Notes: a model not told the origin generated them from the sequence alone. A DNA stretch of 64,000 bases from Microbacterium sp. AG1240 (GCF_003635115.1 NZ_RBXJ01000002.1:558001-622000); one strand, 5' to 3'. Counted from the stretch's first letter, positions 1 to 10,750 are shown. Made by a program: numbers and translations.

Positions 1-1245
1 GACCGTGCCGGAGCCTCGCTCGAGCTCGCCGGCATCGCCGTCCGCGACGTCGATGCGCCCCGCGACGTCGACCTGCCCCGCGAACTGTTCACGACCGACG
101 CGGAGCAGCTGATCGTCGGCGCCGACATCGTCATCGAGCTGATGGGCGGCATCGACCCCGCCCGCGAGTACGTGCTGACGGCCATCAACTCCGGCGCCGA
201 CGTGGTGACGGCCAACAAGGCGCTGCTGGCGACCCACGGCCCCGAGATCTTCGACGCGGCCGACCAGGTGGGGGCGCAGGTCTACTACGAGGCCGCCGCC
301 GCCGGTGCCATCCCCATCATCCGGCCCCTGCGCGACTCGCTCGCCGGCGACCGCGTGCAGCGCATCATGGGCATCGTCAACGGAACGACGAACTACATCC
401 TCGACCGCATGGACGCCGAGGGCGCCGACTTCGCCGACGTGCTCGCGCAGGCGCAGGCGCTCGGCTACGCCGAAGCCGATCCCACCGCCGATGTGGAGGG
501 CTACGACGCGGCGCAGAAGGCCGCGATCCTCGCCAGCCTCGCATTCCACACCGCGGTGCCGCTCGAGGCCGTGCACCGCGAGGGCATCACGAGCATCGAC
601 AGCTCGATGATCGACGCCGCCCGTCACGCCGGCTACGTCATCAAGCTCCTCGCCGTCTGCGAGCGCCTCGCGGCGGCCGACGGCGACGGCGAATCGATCT
701 CCGTGCGGGTCTACCCCGCCCTCGTCGACCGCGCGCACCCGCTCGCCAGCGTCCACGGCGCGAACAACGCGGTGTTCGTCCAGGCGGAGGCCGCCGGCAA
801 CCTGATGTTCTACGGCGCGGGAGCCGGAGGAGTGCAGACCGCCTCGGCCGTCCTCGGCGACGTCGTCTCGGCCGCCCGTCGGCACGTCGCCGGCGGTGTC
901 GGGGTCGCCGAGTCGACGCGCGCGAACCTGCCGGTCTCCCCGATCGGACGCGTCATCACGCGCTACCAGATCACGCTCGAGGTCGACGACCAGCCGGGCG
1001 TGCTCGCGACGATCGCCGGCATCCTCAACGAGGGGCGCGTCTCGATCGCGACCGTCGAGCAGACCGTCCTCCCCGCGGCGGTCGCGCCCGCGGCGGAGGC
1101 CCAGACCGAAGACGCACCGAAGGCCCGCCTGGTCATCGGCACGCACAAGGCACGTGAGCAGGATCTCAGTGAGACCGTCGATCGGCTCGCCGCCACCGGC
1201 GTGGTCGACCGGGTCGTATCTGTCCTGCGGGTAGAAGGAGACTGA
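1..1245 (+). CDS. hom: Homoserine dehydrogenase (5' partial)
   Basis: Reduces aspartate semialdehyde to homoserine, the branch point to threonine and methionine. The reading frame is open from base 1, so the gene begins left of the window; 414 residues are visible and only the N-terminal glycine-rich NAD(P) turn is missing. Seen directly: the nucleotide-domain segment VTANKALLA, the substrate-domain segments [10 protein letters not shown] and [14 protein letters not shown], and a C-terminal ACT regulatory domain starting near visible residue 322 ([19 protein letters not shown]). ACT domains of this family normally mediate feedback control by threonine. thrC starts 1 bp after the stop, so hom-thrC-thrB look like one operon. 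Confidence 0.97.
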   Translation, partial: DRAGASLELAGIAVRDVDAPRDVDLPRELFTTDAEQLIVGADIVIELMGGIDPAREYVLTAINSGADVVTANKALLATHGPEIFDAADQVGAQVYYEAAAAGAIPIIRPLRDSLAGDRVQRIMGIVNGTTNYILDRMDAEGADFADVLAQAQALGYAEADPTADVEGYDAAQKAAILASLAFHTAVPLEAVHREGITSIDSSMIDAARHAGYVIKLLAVCERLAAADGDGESISVRVYPALVDRAHPLASVHGANNAVFVQAEAAGNLMFYGAGAGGVQTASAVLGDVVSAARRHVAGGVGVAESTRANLPVSPIGRVITRYQITLEVDDQPGVLATIAGILNEGRVSIATVEQTVLPAAVAPAAEAQTEDAPKARLVIGTHKAREQDLSETVDRLAATGVVDRVVSVLRVEGD

Positions 1246-1246
1246 C

Positions 1247-2332
1247 ATGGCACACCTCTGGCGCGGAGTCCTCCGCGAATACGCCGACCGACTGGGCGTC
1301 ACCGACGCCTCGACCGTCGTCACCCTCGGCGAGGGCGGCACGCCGCTGCTCCCCGCCCCCGCGCTCTCGCGTCGCACCGGCGCCGACGTGTGGGTGAAGT
1401 TCGAGGGCATGAACCCGACCGGCTCGTTCAAGGACCGCGGCATGACGGTCGCGCTCTCCCGTGCCGTCGAGCACGGTGCGAAGGCGGTCATCTGCGCCTC
1501 GACCGGCAACACGTCGGCCTCCGCCGCCGCCTACGCCGCGCACGCCGGCATCACCGCGGCCGTGCTCGTGCCCGAGGGCAAGATCGCGATGGGCAAGCTC
1601 AGCCAGGCCGTCGCGCACGACGGTCGTCTGATCCAGGTGCGCGGCAACTTCGACGACTGCCTCGAGATCGCGCGCGAGCTCGCCGAGCACTACCCGGTGC
1701 ACCTGGTGAACTCCGTCAACCCCGACCGCATCGAGGGTCAGAAGACCGCGGCCTACGAGGTCGTCGAGGTGCTGGGCGACGCTCCCGACTTCCACTTCAT
1801 CCCCGTCGGCAACGCCGGCAACTACACCGCCTACTCGCGCGGCTACCGCGAAGAGGCCGACCGTGGCGTCTCCAACCGGGTGCCCCGCATGTTCGGCTTC
1901 CAGGCCGCGGGCTCCGCGCCGCTCGTCCGCGGCGAGGTCGTGAAGAACCCCGACACGATCGCCAGCGCGATCCGCATCGGCAACCCCGCATCGTGGGATC
2001 TCGCCCTGCAGGCGCGCGAGTCAACCGACGGCTACTTCGGGGCCATCGACGACGAGCGCATCCTCGCGGCGCAGAAGATCCTCTCCGGTGAGGTCGGCAT
2101 CTTCGTCGAGCCCGCCTCCGCGATCAGCGTCGCCGGACTCCTCGAGCGCGCTGAGGCCGGTGTCATCCCCGCGGGATCCCGCGTGGTGCTCACGGTCACC
2201 GGCCACGGTCTGAAGGATCCCCAGTGGGCGCTCCGTCAGCCCGACGGGTCGCAGGTCGAGCCGACGGTCGTCGACGCCGCCACCTCCGAGGTCGCATCGG
2301 TGCTCGGGCTCGTCCCCGAGGCGTCGGCGTGA
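1247..2332 (+). CDS. thrC: Threonine synthase
   Basis: PLP enzyme converting O-phosphohomoserine to threonine. 361 residues, the usual length of the short bacterial form. The Schiff-base lysine is K62 in [11 protein letters not shown]; the phosphate-binding loop [14 protein letters not shown] follows at about residues 85-98. A GAAGGAG Shine-Dalgarno overlaps the end of hom just upstream of the ATG. Its TGA stop overlaps the GTG start of thrB (GTGA), which implies translational coupling of the two enzymes that act one after the other. Confidence 0.97.
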   Translation: MAHLWRGVLREYADRLGVTDASTVVTLGEGGTPLLPAPALSRRTGADVWVKFEGMNPTGSFKDRGMTVALSRAVEHGAKAVICASTGNTSASAAAYAAHAGITAAVLVPEGKIAMGKLSQAVAHDGRLIQVRGNFDDCLEIARELAEHYPVHLVNSVNPDRIEGQKTAAYEVVEVLGDAPDFHFIPVGNAGNYTAYSRGYREEADRGVSNRVPRMFGFQAAGSAPLVRGEVVKNPDTIASAIRIGNPASWDLALQARESTDGYFGAIDDERILAAQKILSGEVGIFVEPASAISVAGLLERAEAGVIPAGSRVVLTVTGHGLKDPQWALRQPDGSQVEPTVVDAATSEVASVLGLVPEASA

Positions 2333-3273
2333 CCCAGGGCGGCGGCCGCTCGGTCGTCGTCCGGGTTCCCGCGACGAGCGCCAATCTCGGACCGGGTTTC
2401 GACACGCTCGGGCTCGCCCTCAGCGTCTACGACGAGCTCGTCGTCACACAGCTCGCGACCGACGAGGTCGAGATCGTCGTCTCGGGCGAGGGCGCAGCAT
2501 CCGTGCCGCTCGACGCGTCGCACCTCGTCGTGCGGTCGATGGCGCACGCCTACGCCGCGGTCGGCCGAACCCTCCCGGGGGTGCGGCTGGAGGCGGTGAA
2601 CGTCATCCCGCACGGACGCGGGATGGGCTCGTCGGGAGCCGCGGTCGTCTCGGGGCTCCTCGCGGCCAAGGGGCTGCTCGCGGGCGACGTGGAGCTGTCG
2701 GACGAGACCCTTCTGCGCCTGGCGACAGAGCTCGAGGGTCACCCCGACAACGTCGCGCCCGCCCTCTTCGGCGGTCTCACCATCGCCTGGATGGATGCTG
2801 CGTCGCCGCAGCACAAGCAGCTCATCGTGCACCGCGGCGTGTCACCGCTGGTGCTCGTCCCCGAGTTCACCATGTCGACGAAGGTCGCACGCAGCCTCCA
2901 GCCGGAGCACGTCTCGTACGAGGACGCCGTGTTCAACCTGTCGCGCTCCGCGCTGCTCATTGCCGCCATGACGCAGAGCCCCGACCTGCTGCTGGCGGCC
3001 ACCGAAGACCGACTGCACCAGAACTACCGCGCACAGGCGATGCCCGAGACCGACAAGCTGGTGCGGGCACTGCGCGCGGCCGGGTTCGCCGCCGTCGTCT
3101 CCGGTGCAGGACCGAGCGTCCTCGTGCTCGCCGACGGGCCCGGTCGACGCCTCGAAGCGGCCGATCTCGCCGCCTCGGTGGCCGACACCCCGTGGAACGC
3201 CCTCATGCTCGCCGTCGATGTCAAGGGTGGTACAGTGAGGGACAATGCCGGGGGTACCACGTATCCCACGTGA
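2329..3273 (+). CDS. thrB: Homoserine kinase
   Basis: GHMP-family kinase that phosphorylates homoserine for ThrC. The start is taken as the GTG at 2329 that overlaps the thrC stop (GTGA): it gives 314 residues and places the conserved N-terminus [20 protein letters not shown] at residue 9; the same frame is open further upstream inside thrC, but those codons do not resemble the family. The GHMP ATP loop is seen as [15 protein letters not shown] at about residues 96-110, and a C-terminal GHMP segment GAGPSVLVL near residue 264. The 3' end of the gene carries the candidate rho promoter. Confidence 0.96.
   Translation: MTQGGGRSVVVRVPATSANLGPGFDTLGLALSVYDELVVTQLATDEVEIVVSGEGAASVPLDASHLVVRSMAHAYAAVGRTLPGVRLEAVNVIPHGRGMGSSGAAVVSGLLAAKGLLAGDVELSDETLLRLATELEGHPDNVAPALFGGLTIAWMDAASPQHKQLIVHRGVSPLVLVPEFTMSTKVARSLQPEHVSYEDAVFNLSRSALLIAAMTQSPDLLLAATEDRLHQNYRAQAMPETDKLVRALRAAGFAAVVSGAGPSVLVLADGPGRRLEAADLAASVADTPWNALMLAVDVKGGTVRDNAGGTTYPT
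3228..3236 (+). promoter_or_regulatory. Candidate rho promoter, extended -10 inside the end of thrB
   Basis: TGG-TACAGT matches an extended -10 element (TGN followed by TANNNT). No convincing -35 is seen. Transcription from here would give rho an untranslated leader of about 175 nt (3243-3420), consistent with known autoregulated rho leaders, but this is inference. Confidence 0.4.
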
Positions 3274-3420
3274 ATCTGGCCCCGGTCGCAATTCTGCGAA
3301 CTACCGCACGCACCCGCAACCCGAAATAGCGCCTCTGCGCTTGACGAACTGCGGTGAATGACGATGCCTGTCGTACCGGCGTCGGGTGCGGTCTGATCAT
3401 CCGTCTACAAGGGAGCACTC

Positions 3421-5502
3421 GTGGAGTCCATCTCCGAGATCCACACTGCCGACGCGCCGTCCGAAGAATCGAACGCCGCTGTCGACACCACCACCGACGC
3501 TGCGGCATCCGCCGAGTCGTCGCCCGAGACCCCGGCCGCCGAGGCGCCGCCGGTGCCTGAAGCCGATGCCCAGGCCGTCGCCGATGCCGCGGCCGCCGAG
3601 GCGGCGTCGGCTGAGGCCGCGCCCGTCGAGGCTGCGCCCGCCGAGGCAGAGACGCCCGCCGCGACGAAGCCCGTCAAGGCGCCGCGCAAGCGCGCACCGC
3701 GTCGTGCGAAGAGCGCCGACCCGAAGCCCGAAGAGGCCGCACCCGCCGCGGAGCCGGCCCCCGAGGCCGAGGTCGCGCCCGAGTCCGCGCCCGCCGAGGA
3801 TTCCGCGCCCGCCGCCGATGCCGCGCCCGCCGAGGTCGTCGCCGACGCACCCGTCGAGGCACCCGCCGCCGACGCTCCGGCCGACGAGGCTCCCGCAGAG
3901 GAGCCCGCCGCCGACAAGGCCGCAGACGCCGAGAAGGCTCCCGCGGAGGCCCCGGCCGAGACCGAGACGCCCGCCGACGACGCGGCCGCCGAGAACTCCT
4001 CGAACGCCGACAACTCGGAGAACGCCGAAGACTCCGCCCCGCGGGGTCGTGGCCGCAGCCGCAACCGCAACCGCAACCGCGGCAACGCCGCGAACGCCGA
4101 GGGGGGCGCTGCCGAGAACGGTTCGTCCAACGGCGGCAACGCGCAGAGCAACGGCAACGGCCGCGGCAACGGACGCGGCAACAACAACGCGCCCGAGAAG
4201 GCCGAGCCGGCACCCGCCGCCGAGGCCGACAACGAGCAGTCGAACGGGCGCAACCGCCAGCGCAACAAGCGCCGCGGCCCCCAGACGACCGGCGACGAGT
4301 TCGACACCGAGATCGGCGAGGACGACGTCCTCATCCCGATCGCGGGCATCCTCGACGTGCTCGACAACTACGCGTTCGTGCGCACCACCGGCTACCTCCC
4401 CGGCACCAGCGACGTCTACGTCTCGCTCGGCCAGGTGAAGAAGTACAACCTCCGCAAGGGCGACGCCGTCGTCGGCGCGATCAAGCAGCCCCGCGAGGGC
4501 GAGCAGTCGGGCCGTCAGAAGTACAACGCGCTCGTCAAGGTCGATGCGATCAACGGCCTGTCGGTCGAAGACGCGGCCACCCGCGTCGAGTTCGGCAACC
4601 TGACCCCGCTCTACCCGCAGGACCGCCTGCGCCTCGAGACGGCGCCCGAGAAGCTGACCCAGCGCATCATCGACCTCGTCGCCCCGATCGGCAAGGGCCA
4701 GCGCGGCCTCATCGTCGCGCCCCCGAAGGCCGGCAAGACGATCGTCCTGCAGCAGATCGCCAACGCGATCGCGCAGAACAACCCCGAGGTGCACCTGATG
4801 GTCGTCCTCGTCGACGAGCGTCCCGAAGAGGTCACCGACATGCAGCGGACGGTCAAGGGCGAGGTCATCGCCTCGACGTTCGACCGCCCCGCCGAAGACC
4901 ACACCACGGTCGCCGAGCTCGCCATCGAGCGTGCCAAGCGCCTCGTGGAGCTCGGTCGTGACGTCGTGGTGCTGCTCGACTCGATCACCCGCCTCGGCCG
5001 CGCCTACAACATCACCGCGCCGACCTCGGGTCGCGTGCTCACCGGTGGCGTCGACGCATCCGCCCTGTACCCGCCCAAGCGCTTCTTCGGCGCCGCGCGC
5101 AACATCGAGAACGGCGGATCGCTCACGATCCTCGCGACGGCCCTCGTCGAGACCGGTTCGAAGATGGACGACGTGATCTTCGAGGAGTTCAAGGGCACCG
5201 GCAACAGCGAGCTGCGCCTCAGCCGTCAGCTCGCCGACAAGCGCATCTTCCCGGCCGTCGACGTCAACGCGTCGAGCACCCGCCGCGAAGAGATGCTGCT
5301 CTCGGCCGACGAGGTCAAGATCACCTGGAAGCTGCGGCGCGCGCTCGCGGGTCTCGACCCGCAGCAGGCGCTCGAGGTCGTGCTCGGCAAGCTCAAGGAG
5401 ACGCAGTCGAACGTGGAGTTCCTCGTGCAGATGCAGAAGTCGATGCCTGCCCCGACGCACGGCGGCAACGGCAGCCACGGGCACGACAACAGCATCCGCT
5501 GA
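3421..5502 (+). CDS. rho: Transcription termination factor Rho
   Basis: Hexameric RNA helicase that terminates transcription. 693 residues, far longer than the roughly 420 of E. coli Rho, because of an N-terminal extension of about 290 residues: first Ala/Glu/Pro-rich and acidic (residues 20-205), then Arg/Asn/Gly-rich ([13 protein letters not shown] and following). Such insertions are typical of actinobacterial Rho. The conserved part begins near residue 298, with cold-shock-like RNA-binding fold, then Walker A APPKAGKT (K439) and Walker [15 protein letters not shown] start with GGGAG about 7 nt upstream. An internal repetitive Ala-Glu-Ala-Pro composition is expected low complexity, not a sign of transfer. 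Confidence 0.97.
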   Translation: MESISEIHTADAPSEESNAAVDTTTDAAASAESSPETPAAEAPPVPEADAQAVADAAAAEAASAEAAPVEAAPAEAETPAATKPVKAPRKRAPRRAKSADPKPEEAAPAAEPAPEAEVAPESAPAEDSAPAADAAPAEVVADAPVEAPAADAPADEAPAEEPAADKAADAEKAPAEAPAETETPADDAAAENSSNADNSENAEDSAPRGRGRSRNRNRNRGNAANAEGGAAENGSSNGGNAQSNGNGRGNGRGNNNAPEKAEPAPAAEADNEQSNGRNRQRNKRRGPQTTGDEFDTEIGEDDVLIPIAGILDVLDNYAFVRTTGYLPGTSDVYVSLGQVKKYNLRKGDAVVGAIKQPREGEQSGRQKYNALVKVDAINGLSVEDAATRVEFGNLTPLYPQDRLRLETAPEKLTQRIIDLVAPIGKGQRGLIVAPPKAGKTIVLQQIANAIAQNNPEVHLMVVLVDERPEEVTDMQRTVKGEVIASTFDRPAEDHTTVAELAIERAKRLVELGRDVVVLLDSITRLGRAYNITAPTSGRVLTGGVDASALYPPKRFFGAARNIENGGSLTILATALVETGSKMDDVIFEEFKGTGNSELRLSRQLADKRIFPAVDVNASSTRREEMLLSADEVKITWKLRRALAGLDPQQALEVVLGKLKETQSNVEFLVQMQKSMPAPTHGGNGSHGHDNSIR

Positions 5503-5512
5503 CCCTCGTGTC

Positions 5513-5531
5513 CGCTGAGCCTGTCGAAGCG
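5513..5531. repeat. Short dispersed repeat CGCTGAGCCTGTCGAAGCG
   Basis: This 19-mer sits between rho and prfA. Its core GAGCCTGTCGAAG belongs to a short motif that I recall as scattered widely through intergenic regions of many high-GC genomes. A 14-nt identical core recurs at 36268-36281 inside the SorC-type regulator gene. If prfA is started at 5508 the repeat is translated as part of its N-terminus, which argues for the later start. Confidence 0.5.
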
Positions 5532-5537
5532 TCGGGG

Positions 5538-6620
5538 ATGCTCGAGTCCGTCCGCGGGCTGCTCGACGAGCACAAAGCGGTCGAACTCGAGCTGAACGAC
5601 CCCGCGGTGCACGCCGATGCGGGGCGGGCCAAGCGCGTCAACCGTCGCTACGCCGAGCTCAACCGCATCGTGCACGCCTACGAGGCGTGGACGCAGGCGG
5701 CCGACGACCTCGCCGCGGCACGGGAGCTCGCGAAGGAGGACGCCGCGTTCGCCGAGGAGGTCCCCGCGCTCGACGAACTCGTCGTGACGACCCAAGAGCG
5801 ACTGCGTCGTCTGCTCATCCCGCGCGATCCCGACGACGCCCGTGACGTGATCATGGAGATCAAGCAGGGCGAGGGCGGCGCGGAGAGCGCGCTGTTCGCG
5901 GCCGATCTGCTGCGGATGTACCTGCAGTACGCCGCATCCCGGGGCTGGAAGACCGAACTGCTCGAGCGCAACGAGTCCGACCTGGGCGGCTTCAAAGACG
6001 TGCAGGTCGCGATCAAGGGCTCCTCGAGCGACCCCGCGCAGGGCGTGTGGGCGAGCCTCAAGTACGAGGGCGGCGTGCACCGCGTGCAGCGGGTTCCCGC
6101 GACCGAGTCGCAGGGCCGCATCCACACCTCCACCACCGGCGTGCTCGTCTTCCCCGAGGTCGACGAGCCCGACGAGGTCGAGATCAACCCGAGCGATCTG
6201 AAGATTGACGTGTTCCGCTCGTCGGGTCCGGGTGGGCAGTCGGTCAACACGACCGACTCCGCCGTGCGCATCACGCACGTGCCGACCGGCATCGTCGTGT
6301 CGATGCAGAACGAGAAGAGCCAGTTGCAGAACCGCGAGGCCGGCATGCGCGTGCTGCGCGCCCGGCTTCTGGCGAAGCAGCAGGAGGAGCGCGACGCCAT
6401 CGCGTCCGACGCGCGGAAGTCGCAGATCCGCGGCATGGACCGCTCCGAGCGCATCCGCACGTACAACTTCCCCGAGAACCGCATCGCCGACCACCGCACC
6501 GGCTACAAGGCCTACAACCTCGACCAGGTCATGGACGGCGCGCTCGGCCCGATCATCGAGTCGGCCATCTCCGCCGACGAGGAAGCCCAGCTCGCCGCCC
6601 TCGCCGGCGACGACTCCTGA
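5538..6620 (+). CDS. prfA: Peptide chain release factor 1
   Basis: Recognises UAA/UAG and triggers peptide release. From the ATG at 5538 the protein has 360 residues, the normal RF1 length, and begins [12 protein letters not shown] as in relatives; a GTG at 5508 would add ten residues encoded by a dispersed repeat. Seen: the [15 protein letters not shown] segment, the codon-recognition [14 protein letters not shown] region containing the PxT tripeptide, and the catalytic GGQ loop in [10 protein letters not shown], whose Gln is methylated by PrmC (gene at 9851). No rpmE lies between rho and prfA, unlike in mycobacteria. Confidence 0.95.
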   Translation: MLESVRGLLDEHKAVELELNDPAVHADAGRAKRVNRRYAELNRIVHAYEAWTQAADDLAAARELAKEDAAFAEEVPALDELVVTTQERLRRLLIPRDPDDARDVIMEIKQGEGGAESALFAADLLRMYLQYAASRGWKTELLERNESDLGGFKDVQVAIKGSSSDPAQGVWASLKYEGGVHRVQRVPATESQGRIHTSTTGVLVFPEVDEPDEVEINPSDLKIDVFRSSGPGGQSVNTTDSAVRITHVPTGIVVSMQNEKSQLQNREAGMRVLRARLLAKQQEERDAIASDARKSQIRGMDRSERIRTYNFPENRIADHRTGYKAYNLDQVMDGALGPIIESAISADEEAQLAALAGDDS

Positions 6621-6693
6621 CCGCGAGACCGCATCCGCCCGGCGAGACCCGGTCGGAATGTCGCGGTCTCGCCGCGCCGAACGGGTTTCGCGG
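6621..6693. repeat. Palindromic intergenic repeat, family A copy 1 (73 bp)
   Basis: Fills the junction between the convergent genes prfA and the amidase. The left arm starts CCGCGAGACCGCATCCGCC and the right arm, read on the other strand, starts CCGCGAAACCCGTTCGGCG; both then run through GGCGAGACC. A second copy of the same length, 73 bp, is at 30982-31054 between another convergent pair. The long imperfect dyad should form a strong hairpin on either strand and could act as a bidirectional terminator. Confidence 0.75.
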
Positions 6694-6701
6694 TTAGTGC
6701 G

Positions 6702-8099
6702 TCACGCGTTCGGCGGGAAGGGGAGCGGCCCGCGGGCGGACTCCAGCTGCGCAGCCAGAGCGAGGATCGTGGCCTCGCCGCCGGGCCGGCCGATCAGCTG
6801 CACCGAGACGGGGTGGCCCGAGGAGTCGATGGTGAACGGCACGGTGACCGCCGGCAGGCCGGCCACGTTGACGAAGCTGCTGAACGGGGCGTACTCGACC
6901 TGACGCGCGAACGTGCGCTCCGGCCCGAGCCCGTCGTACCATCCCACCCGCTGCGGCGGCAGCGCGAGCGCGGGTGTCAGCACGGCGTCGAACGGTGCGA
7001 AGGCCTCGATCGTCTCGCGCTCGAACACGCGGGCAGCGCTCAGGGCACCGAGGAGGTCGGATGCGGCGAGCCCGCGTCCTTGACGGACGAGCCACGCCGT
7101 CAGCGGCTCGACGACGTCGAGGTCGGCGTCGCTCAGCGGGATCCGAGCGGCGCTCGCCCGCCAGAGCACCCGGAAGAGCTCCGCGTAGCCCCGCGGCCGC
7201 CACCGGGCGTCGTCGCTCCCATGCCCCAGCGCGGTCAGCGCCGCCGCGGCCGCGTCGACGGCCGCCGCGGCGTCGGGGTCGACGCGGATGTCTTCGCTGT
7301 CGTCCCACGGCGAGGTCGTGGTCACGCCGATCCGCCACGGCGAGGGCGGCGCGGTCGCAGCCGCGAGGAACGGCCCGTCGCCCGGCGCGCGCGTGGCGTA
7401 GCGGAACGGGGCGAGGCCGACCAGCGCGTCGAGCAGGAACGCGGCGTCGGCGACCGTACGGGCGATCGGCCCGGTCACGGCGAGGCCGTCGGGGGAGTCG
7501 AAGCCCGACCCGATCGGCAGCCGTCCGCGCGAGGGCTTGAGCCCCACCACGCCCACGGTCGCCGCCGGGATACGGATCGACCCGCCGCCGTCGGATGCCA
7601 CCGCGAAGGGAAGGAGCCCCGCGGCGACGGCGACCGCCGCGCCGCCGCTGGAGCCCCCCGCGCCGTTCGCGGGGTTCCACGGGTCGCGGGCGGGGTCACC
7701 GGTGCGCGGCTCGGTGTACCCCGTGAGGCCGAACTCGCTCGTCGCGGTCTTGCCGAGGTTCACCGCGCCCGCGTCGTCGAGCGCCGCCGCGAGGGGGTCG
7801 GATGCTGCCGGGACGTACTCCCGTCGCGCGAGCGAGCCGTAGCGCGTGGGAACGCCGGCGCGAGCGACGAGGTCTTTGTCGGCCAGCGGCACGCCGTGGA
7901 GCGGCCCACGAACGGGGGAGCGGCCCACAGCATCCGCTCGATCGAAGGCCGCGTGCGGGGTGACCTCGGCGAACGCGCCGAGAGCCGCGTGGTGCTGGAT
8001 GCGGGCGAGGTAGTGCGCCGCCGCCGCCGTCGGCGTGGTGTCACCGCGCCGCAGCGCTCCGGCGAGGTCGACGGCGGTCAGCTCGTGCAGCTCGGTCAC
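6702..8099 (-). CDS. Amidase signature family hydrolase
   Basis: Serine amidohydrolase of the amidase signature family, 465 residues. The catalytic triad is visible: Lys75 in PLADKDLVA, the cis-Ser150 in [10 protein letters not shown] and nucleophile Ser174 in [12 protein letters not shown]. The substrate cannot be inferred; it lacks gatC/gatB neighbours and is not the Glu-tRNA amidotransferase GatA by context. GTG start, with a TACGCT -10 box 6 nt upstream, so probably leaderless. It is the distal member, in position, of a minus-strand island (amidase, cysE, cysK) set into the otherwise conserved prfA-prmC gene order, but it has its own promoter. Confidence 0.9.
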   Translation of the reverse strand: MTELHELTAVDLAGALRRGDTTPTAAAAHYLARIQHHAALGAFAEVTPHAAFDRADAVGRSPVRGPLHGVPLADKDLVARAGVPTRYGSLARREYVPAASDPLAAALDDAGAVNLGKTATSEFGLTGYTEPRTGDPARDPWNPANGAGGSSGGAAVAVAAGLLPFAVASDGGGSIRIPAATVGVVGLKPSRGRLPIGSGFDSPDGLAVTGPIARTVADAAFLLDALVGLAPFRYATRAPGDGPFLAAATAPPSPWRIGVTTTSPWDDSEDIRVDPDAAAAVDAAAAALTALGHGSDDARWRPRGYAELFRVLWRASAARIPLSDADLDVVEPLTAWLVRQGRGLAASDLLGALSAARVFERETIEAFAPFDAVLTPALALPPQRVGWYDGLGPERTFARQVEYAPFSSFVNVAGLPAVTVPFTIDSSGHPVSVQLIGRPGGEATILALAAQLESARGPLPFPPNA

Positions 8100-8105
8100 C
8101 CTCCG

Positions 8106-8111
8106 AGCGTA
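8106..8111 (-). promoter_or_regulatory. -10 box of amidase gene (leaderless)
   Basis: TACGCT on the minus strand ends exactly 6 nt before the GTG start, so the predicted transcript begins at or next to the start codon. No -35 consensus. Confidence 0.55.
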
Positions 8112-8233
8112 GGCCCGCTTCCCCTGTTGCGACGTGCGGGCTCTCCCCGCCCCTCGGGACGGGGGAAGCGATCGTCGACGGTCGCCCGCCGCGAACGGCG
8201 GCCCGCACCCGCCGAGTGCGACGGGGAGCGAGG

Positions 8234-8803
8234 CTAGATCGAGTACTCGGGCGCCGTCAGCAGCGCGCGGGTGTCCTCGCCCTGGCGTCGGGCACGGGCC
8301 CGCGCGGGGACGCCGACCAGCACGCTGTCCTCGGGCGCGTCACGGGTGACCACGGCGTTCGCGCCGACCGCGGTGCGCGCACCGATCATGATCGGCCCGA
8401 GGATCTTGGCCCCGGCGCCGACGGCGACGCCGTCGCCGATGGTCGGGTGCCTCTTGCCGCCCTCGCGCTGCCGCCCGCCCAGGGTGACCCCGTGGTACAG
8501 CAGCACGTCATCGCCGACCTCAGCCGTCTCTCCGATCACGACGCCCATGCCGTGGTCGATGAAGAACCGTCGCCCGATCACCGCACCGGGATGGATCTCG
8601 ATCCCCGTGATCCAGCGGGTCACCTGCGAGCCCAGGCGAGCGGGGAACCGCCAGCCGGCGAGCCACAGGCGGTGCCAGACGCGGTGCGCCCAGATCGCGT
8701 GCAGACCCGGGTAGAGCAGTGCGATCTCCCACGTCCCGCGCGCGGCGGGATCGCGGAGCTTCGCCGCGGCGATGTCTTCGCGGATGCGGCTGCCGAACGC
8801 CAC
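8234..8803 (-). CDS. cysE: Serine O-acetyltransferase
   Basis: Acetylates serine with acetyl-CoA to O-acetylserine, the substrate of the adjacent CysK. Start taken as the GTG at 8803, 2 nt after the cysK stop, giving 189 residues: the short CysE form without the long N-terminal helical domain. Seen: left-handed beta-helix hexapeptide repeats ([41 protein letters not shown]) with the conserved His-Gly residues of the active site, and a C-terminal [10 protein letters not shown]. Two-gene operon cysK-cysE by spacing. Confidence 0.95.
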   Translation of the reverse strand: MAFGSRIREDIAAAKLRDPAARGTWEIALLYPGLHAIWAHRVWHRLWLAGWRFPARLGSQVTRWITGIEIHPGAVIGRRFFIDHGMGVVIGETAEVGDDVLLYHGVTLGGRQREGGKRHPTIGDGVAVGAGAKILGPIMIGARTAVGANAVVTRDAPEDSVLVGVPARARARRQGEDTRALLTAPEYSI

Positions 8804-8805
8804 GC

Positions 8806-9744
8806 TCAGTCCTCGCGCAGGTTCTCGTACAGCGCCGTGGAGAGGTATCGCTCGCCGAAGGAGGGGATGATCACGACGATGTTCTTGCCGGCGGCCTCGG
8901 GGCGCTTCGCGATCTCGAGGGCTGCCCAGATGGCGGCCCCGCTGGACATGCCGACGAGGATGCCGTCTTTCGTGGCCGTCTCGCGCGCCAGTCGGATCGC
9001 GTCGTCGAACTCGACGTCGATGACCTCGTCGAGGAGGTCGCGGTCGAGGATCGCGGGGACGAAGTTCGGCCCTATGCCCTGGATCTTGTGGGGTCCGGGG
9101 TGGCCCTTCGTGAGGATGGGGGAGTCCGACGGCTCGACGGCGACGATCTGCACGCCCGGCACGCGCTCCTTCAACACCTGTCCGACGCCGGTGATCGTGC
9201 CGCCCGTCCCGATGCCGGCGACGAAGTAGTCGACCTTGCCGTCGGTGTCGCGGAGGATCTCCTCGGCGGTGGTCCTGCGGTGGATCTCGGGGTTCGCCTC
9301 GTTCTCGAACTGCCGCGCCCACACCGCGCCGGGGGTCTCGCTGACGATGCGCTTCGCCTCGTCGACGGCGTACGACATCCCCTTGGTGGGGTCGGTGAGC
9401 ACGAGCTCCGCGCCGAACGCCTTCAGGAGAAGGCGTCGCTCCTTCGACATCGAAGCGGGCATCGTGAGGATCACCCGGTAGCCGCGGGCCGCACCCACCA
9501 TCGCCAGCGCGATGCCGGTGTTGCCGCTCGTGGACTCCACGATCGTTCCCCCGGGCTTGAGCTCCCCCGACGCCTCCGCGGCGTCGACGATCGCGATGCC
9601 GAGGCGGTCCTTGACGCTCCCCGCCGGGTTGTAGAACTCGAGCTTGACGAGGATGCTCGCGTCGACCCCCTCGGCGACGCGGTTGAGCCGCACCAGCGGG
9701 GTCTCGCCGAACGCGGAAGTGATGTCGGGATGGATGCCGGGCAT
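8806..9744 (-). CDS. cysK: Cysteine synthase A (O-acetylserine sulfhydrylase)
   Basis: PLP enzyme making cysteine from O-acetylserine and sulfide. 312 residues. PLP lysine K45 in [11 protein letters not shown], the substrate loop STSGNTG at 71-77 and the PLP-phosphate loop GIGTGGT are all present. A GAAAGG Shine-Dalgarno precedes the ATG; the candidate -10 (TAGGCT, 9780-9785) would give a leader of about 30 nt. It leads a cysK-cysE operon, which suits formation of the cysteine synthase complex. No riboswitch or sulfur-regulator operator was recognised upstream. Confidence 0.96.
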   Translation of the reverse strand: MPGIHPDITSAFGETPLVRLNRVAEGVDASILVKLEFYNPAGSVKDRLGIAIVDAAEASGELKPGGTIVESTSGNTGIALAMVGAARGYRVILTMPASMSKERRLLLKAFGAELVLTDPTKGMSYAVDEAKRIVSETPGAVWARQFENEANPEIHRRTTAEEILRDTDGKVDYFVAGIGTGGTITGVGQVLKERVPGVQIVAVEPSDSPILTKGHPGPHKIQGIGPNFVPAILDRDLLDEVIDVEFDDAIRLARETATKDGILVGMSSGAAIWAALEIAKRPEAAGKNIVVIIPSFGERYLSTALYENLRED

Positions 9745-9779
9745 GGCTCGCCTTTCGCCGTCGATACGCGGATATCGTC

Positions 9780-9785
9780 AGCCTA
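9780..9785 (-). promoter_or_regulatory. Candidate -10 box of cysK-cysE
   Basis: TAGGCT on the minus strand, 35 nt before the cysK ATG, which has its own Shine-Dalgarno. Matches TANNNT; no clear -35. Confidence 0.4.
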
Positions 9786-9835
9786 GGCGAGCACGCTGCG
9801 CGCGGGCGCAATGTGACCGCGCCTGCCGGACCGTT

Positions 9836-9841
9836 TATGCT
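9836..9841 (+). promoter_or_regulatory. -10 box of prmC (near-leaderless)
   Basis: TATGCT ends 9 nt before the prmC ATG, leaving room for at most a 2-3 nt leader. Faces the cysK promoter across about 50 bp. Confidence 0.5.
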
Positions 9842-9850
9842 GGGCCCGCC

Positions 9851-10750
9851 ATGCCCGAGCCCGTCCCGCCGCTCGCGTCGCCCGTCGACGTGCCCCTCGC
9901 CGACCTCGTCCGCTCCGCCGGGGCGCGTCTGTCTCGCGCGGGCGTCACCGATCCCGCGGTCGATGCCGAGCTACTCGCAGCCCACGTCCTGGGCACGAGC
10001 CGCGGTGCCGTGCAGGGCGCGGCGATCCGCGGCGACAGCATCACGGCGGCCCGAGCGGCCGAGTTCGATGCGCTCGTCGAGCGGCGCTGCGCCCGTGTGC
10101 CGCTGCAGCACCTCACCGGGGTCGCGCCGTTCCGCCACCTGGAGCTCGCGGTCGGTCCGGGGGTGTTCGTCCCCCGGCCGGAGACGGAGATGGTCGCCCA
10201 GCTCGCGATCGACGCGTTGCGCGCCGCAGCATCCGCCTCTCCGATCGCGGTCGACCTGGGCACCGGCAGCGGAGCCATCGCCCTGTCGCTCGCCACCGAG
10301 GTGCCCCACGCCCGGGTGTTCGCAGCCGAGAACTCCGTCGACGCCTTCGTGTGGACGAAGGAGAACGCCGCACGTATCGGCGCCGACAATCTGCGGCTGG
10401 CCTTCATCGACCTCGAGCACGCGTTCGGCGACCTCGACGGGACGGTGTCGGTGGTGGTGTCCAATCCGCCGTACGTGCCGGATGCGGCGATCCCGCGCGA
10501 TCCGGAGGTGCGTCACTACGACCCGCCCGCCGCCCTGTACGGAGGGGAGGACGGTCTCGACGTCGTTCGGACCCTCAGCCGAGTGGGGCTGCGCCTGGCC
10601 CACCCCGGCGGGCTCATCGTCATCGAGCACGGCGAGTGGCAGGGGGAGGCCATCCGCGCGATCCTCGCCGCCGACGGCTGGCAGGCCGCGGCCACCCACC
10701 CCGACCTCACGACGCGCGATCGAGCGACGACGGCACTGCGACCGGCGTAG
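9851..10750 (+). CDS. prmC: Release factor glutamine methyltransferase
   Basis: SAM-dependent methylase that modifies the GGQ glutamine of RF1 and RF2. Start taken as ATG 9851 ([10 protein letters not shown]) because a -10 box lies just upstream; 299 residues. Seen: N-terminal helical domain, the SAM-binding motif [15 protein letters not shown], and the catalytic NPPY in [14 protein letters not shown] that binds the target Gln. In most actinobacteria prmC directly follows prfA; here 3.2 kb of minus-strand genes separate them, so prmC has its own promoter. tsaC follows 44 bp downstream. Confidence 0.95.
   Translation: MPEPVPPLASPVDVPLADLVRSAGARLSRAGVTDPAVDAELLAAHVLGTSRGAVQGAAIRGDSITAARAAEFDALVERRCARVPLQHLTGVAPFRHLELAVGPGVFVPRPETEMVAQLAIDALRAAASASPIAVDLGTGSGAIALSLATEVPHARVFAAENSVDAFVWTKENAARIGADNLRLAFIDLEHAFGDLDGTVSVVVSNPPYVPDAAIPRDPEVRHYDPPAALYGGEDGLDVVRTLSRVGLRLAHPGGLIVIEHGEWQGEAIRAILAADGWQAAATHPDLTTRDRATTALRPA

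Noticed and set aside
2224..2328. Upstream ATG extending thrB by 35 codons into thrC
   Set aside because: The extension does not resemble homoserine kinases and the GTG at 2329 gives the classic 4-nt overlap with thrC.
3358..3396. 12-codon open frame upstream of rho as a leader peptide
   Set aside because: No ribosome-binding site, no -10 box at leaderless distance and no regulatory codon run.
3397..5484. 695-codon minus-strand open frame opposite rho
   Set aside because: Mirror of the low-complexity rho sequence; low-complexity translation, no ribosome site, no homology recognised.
9745..9850. Riboswitch or sulfur-responsive leader upstream of cysK
   Set aside because: Only about 30 nt of leader and no stem-loop of known type.
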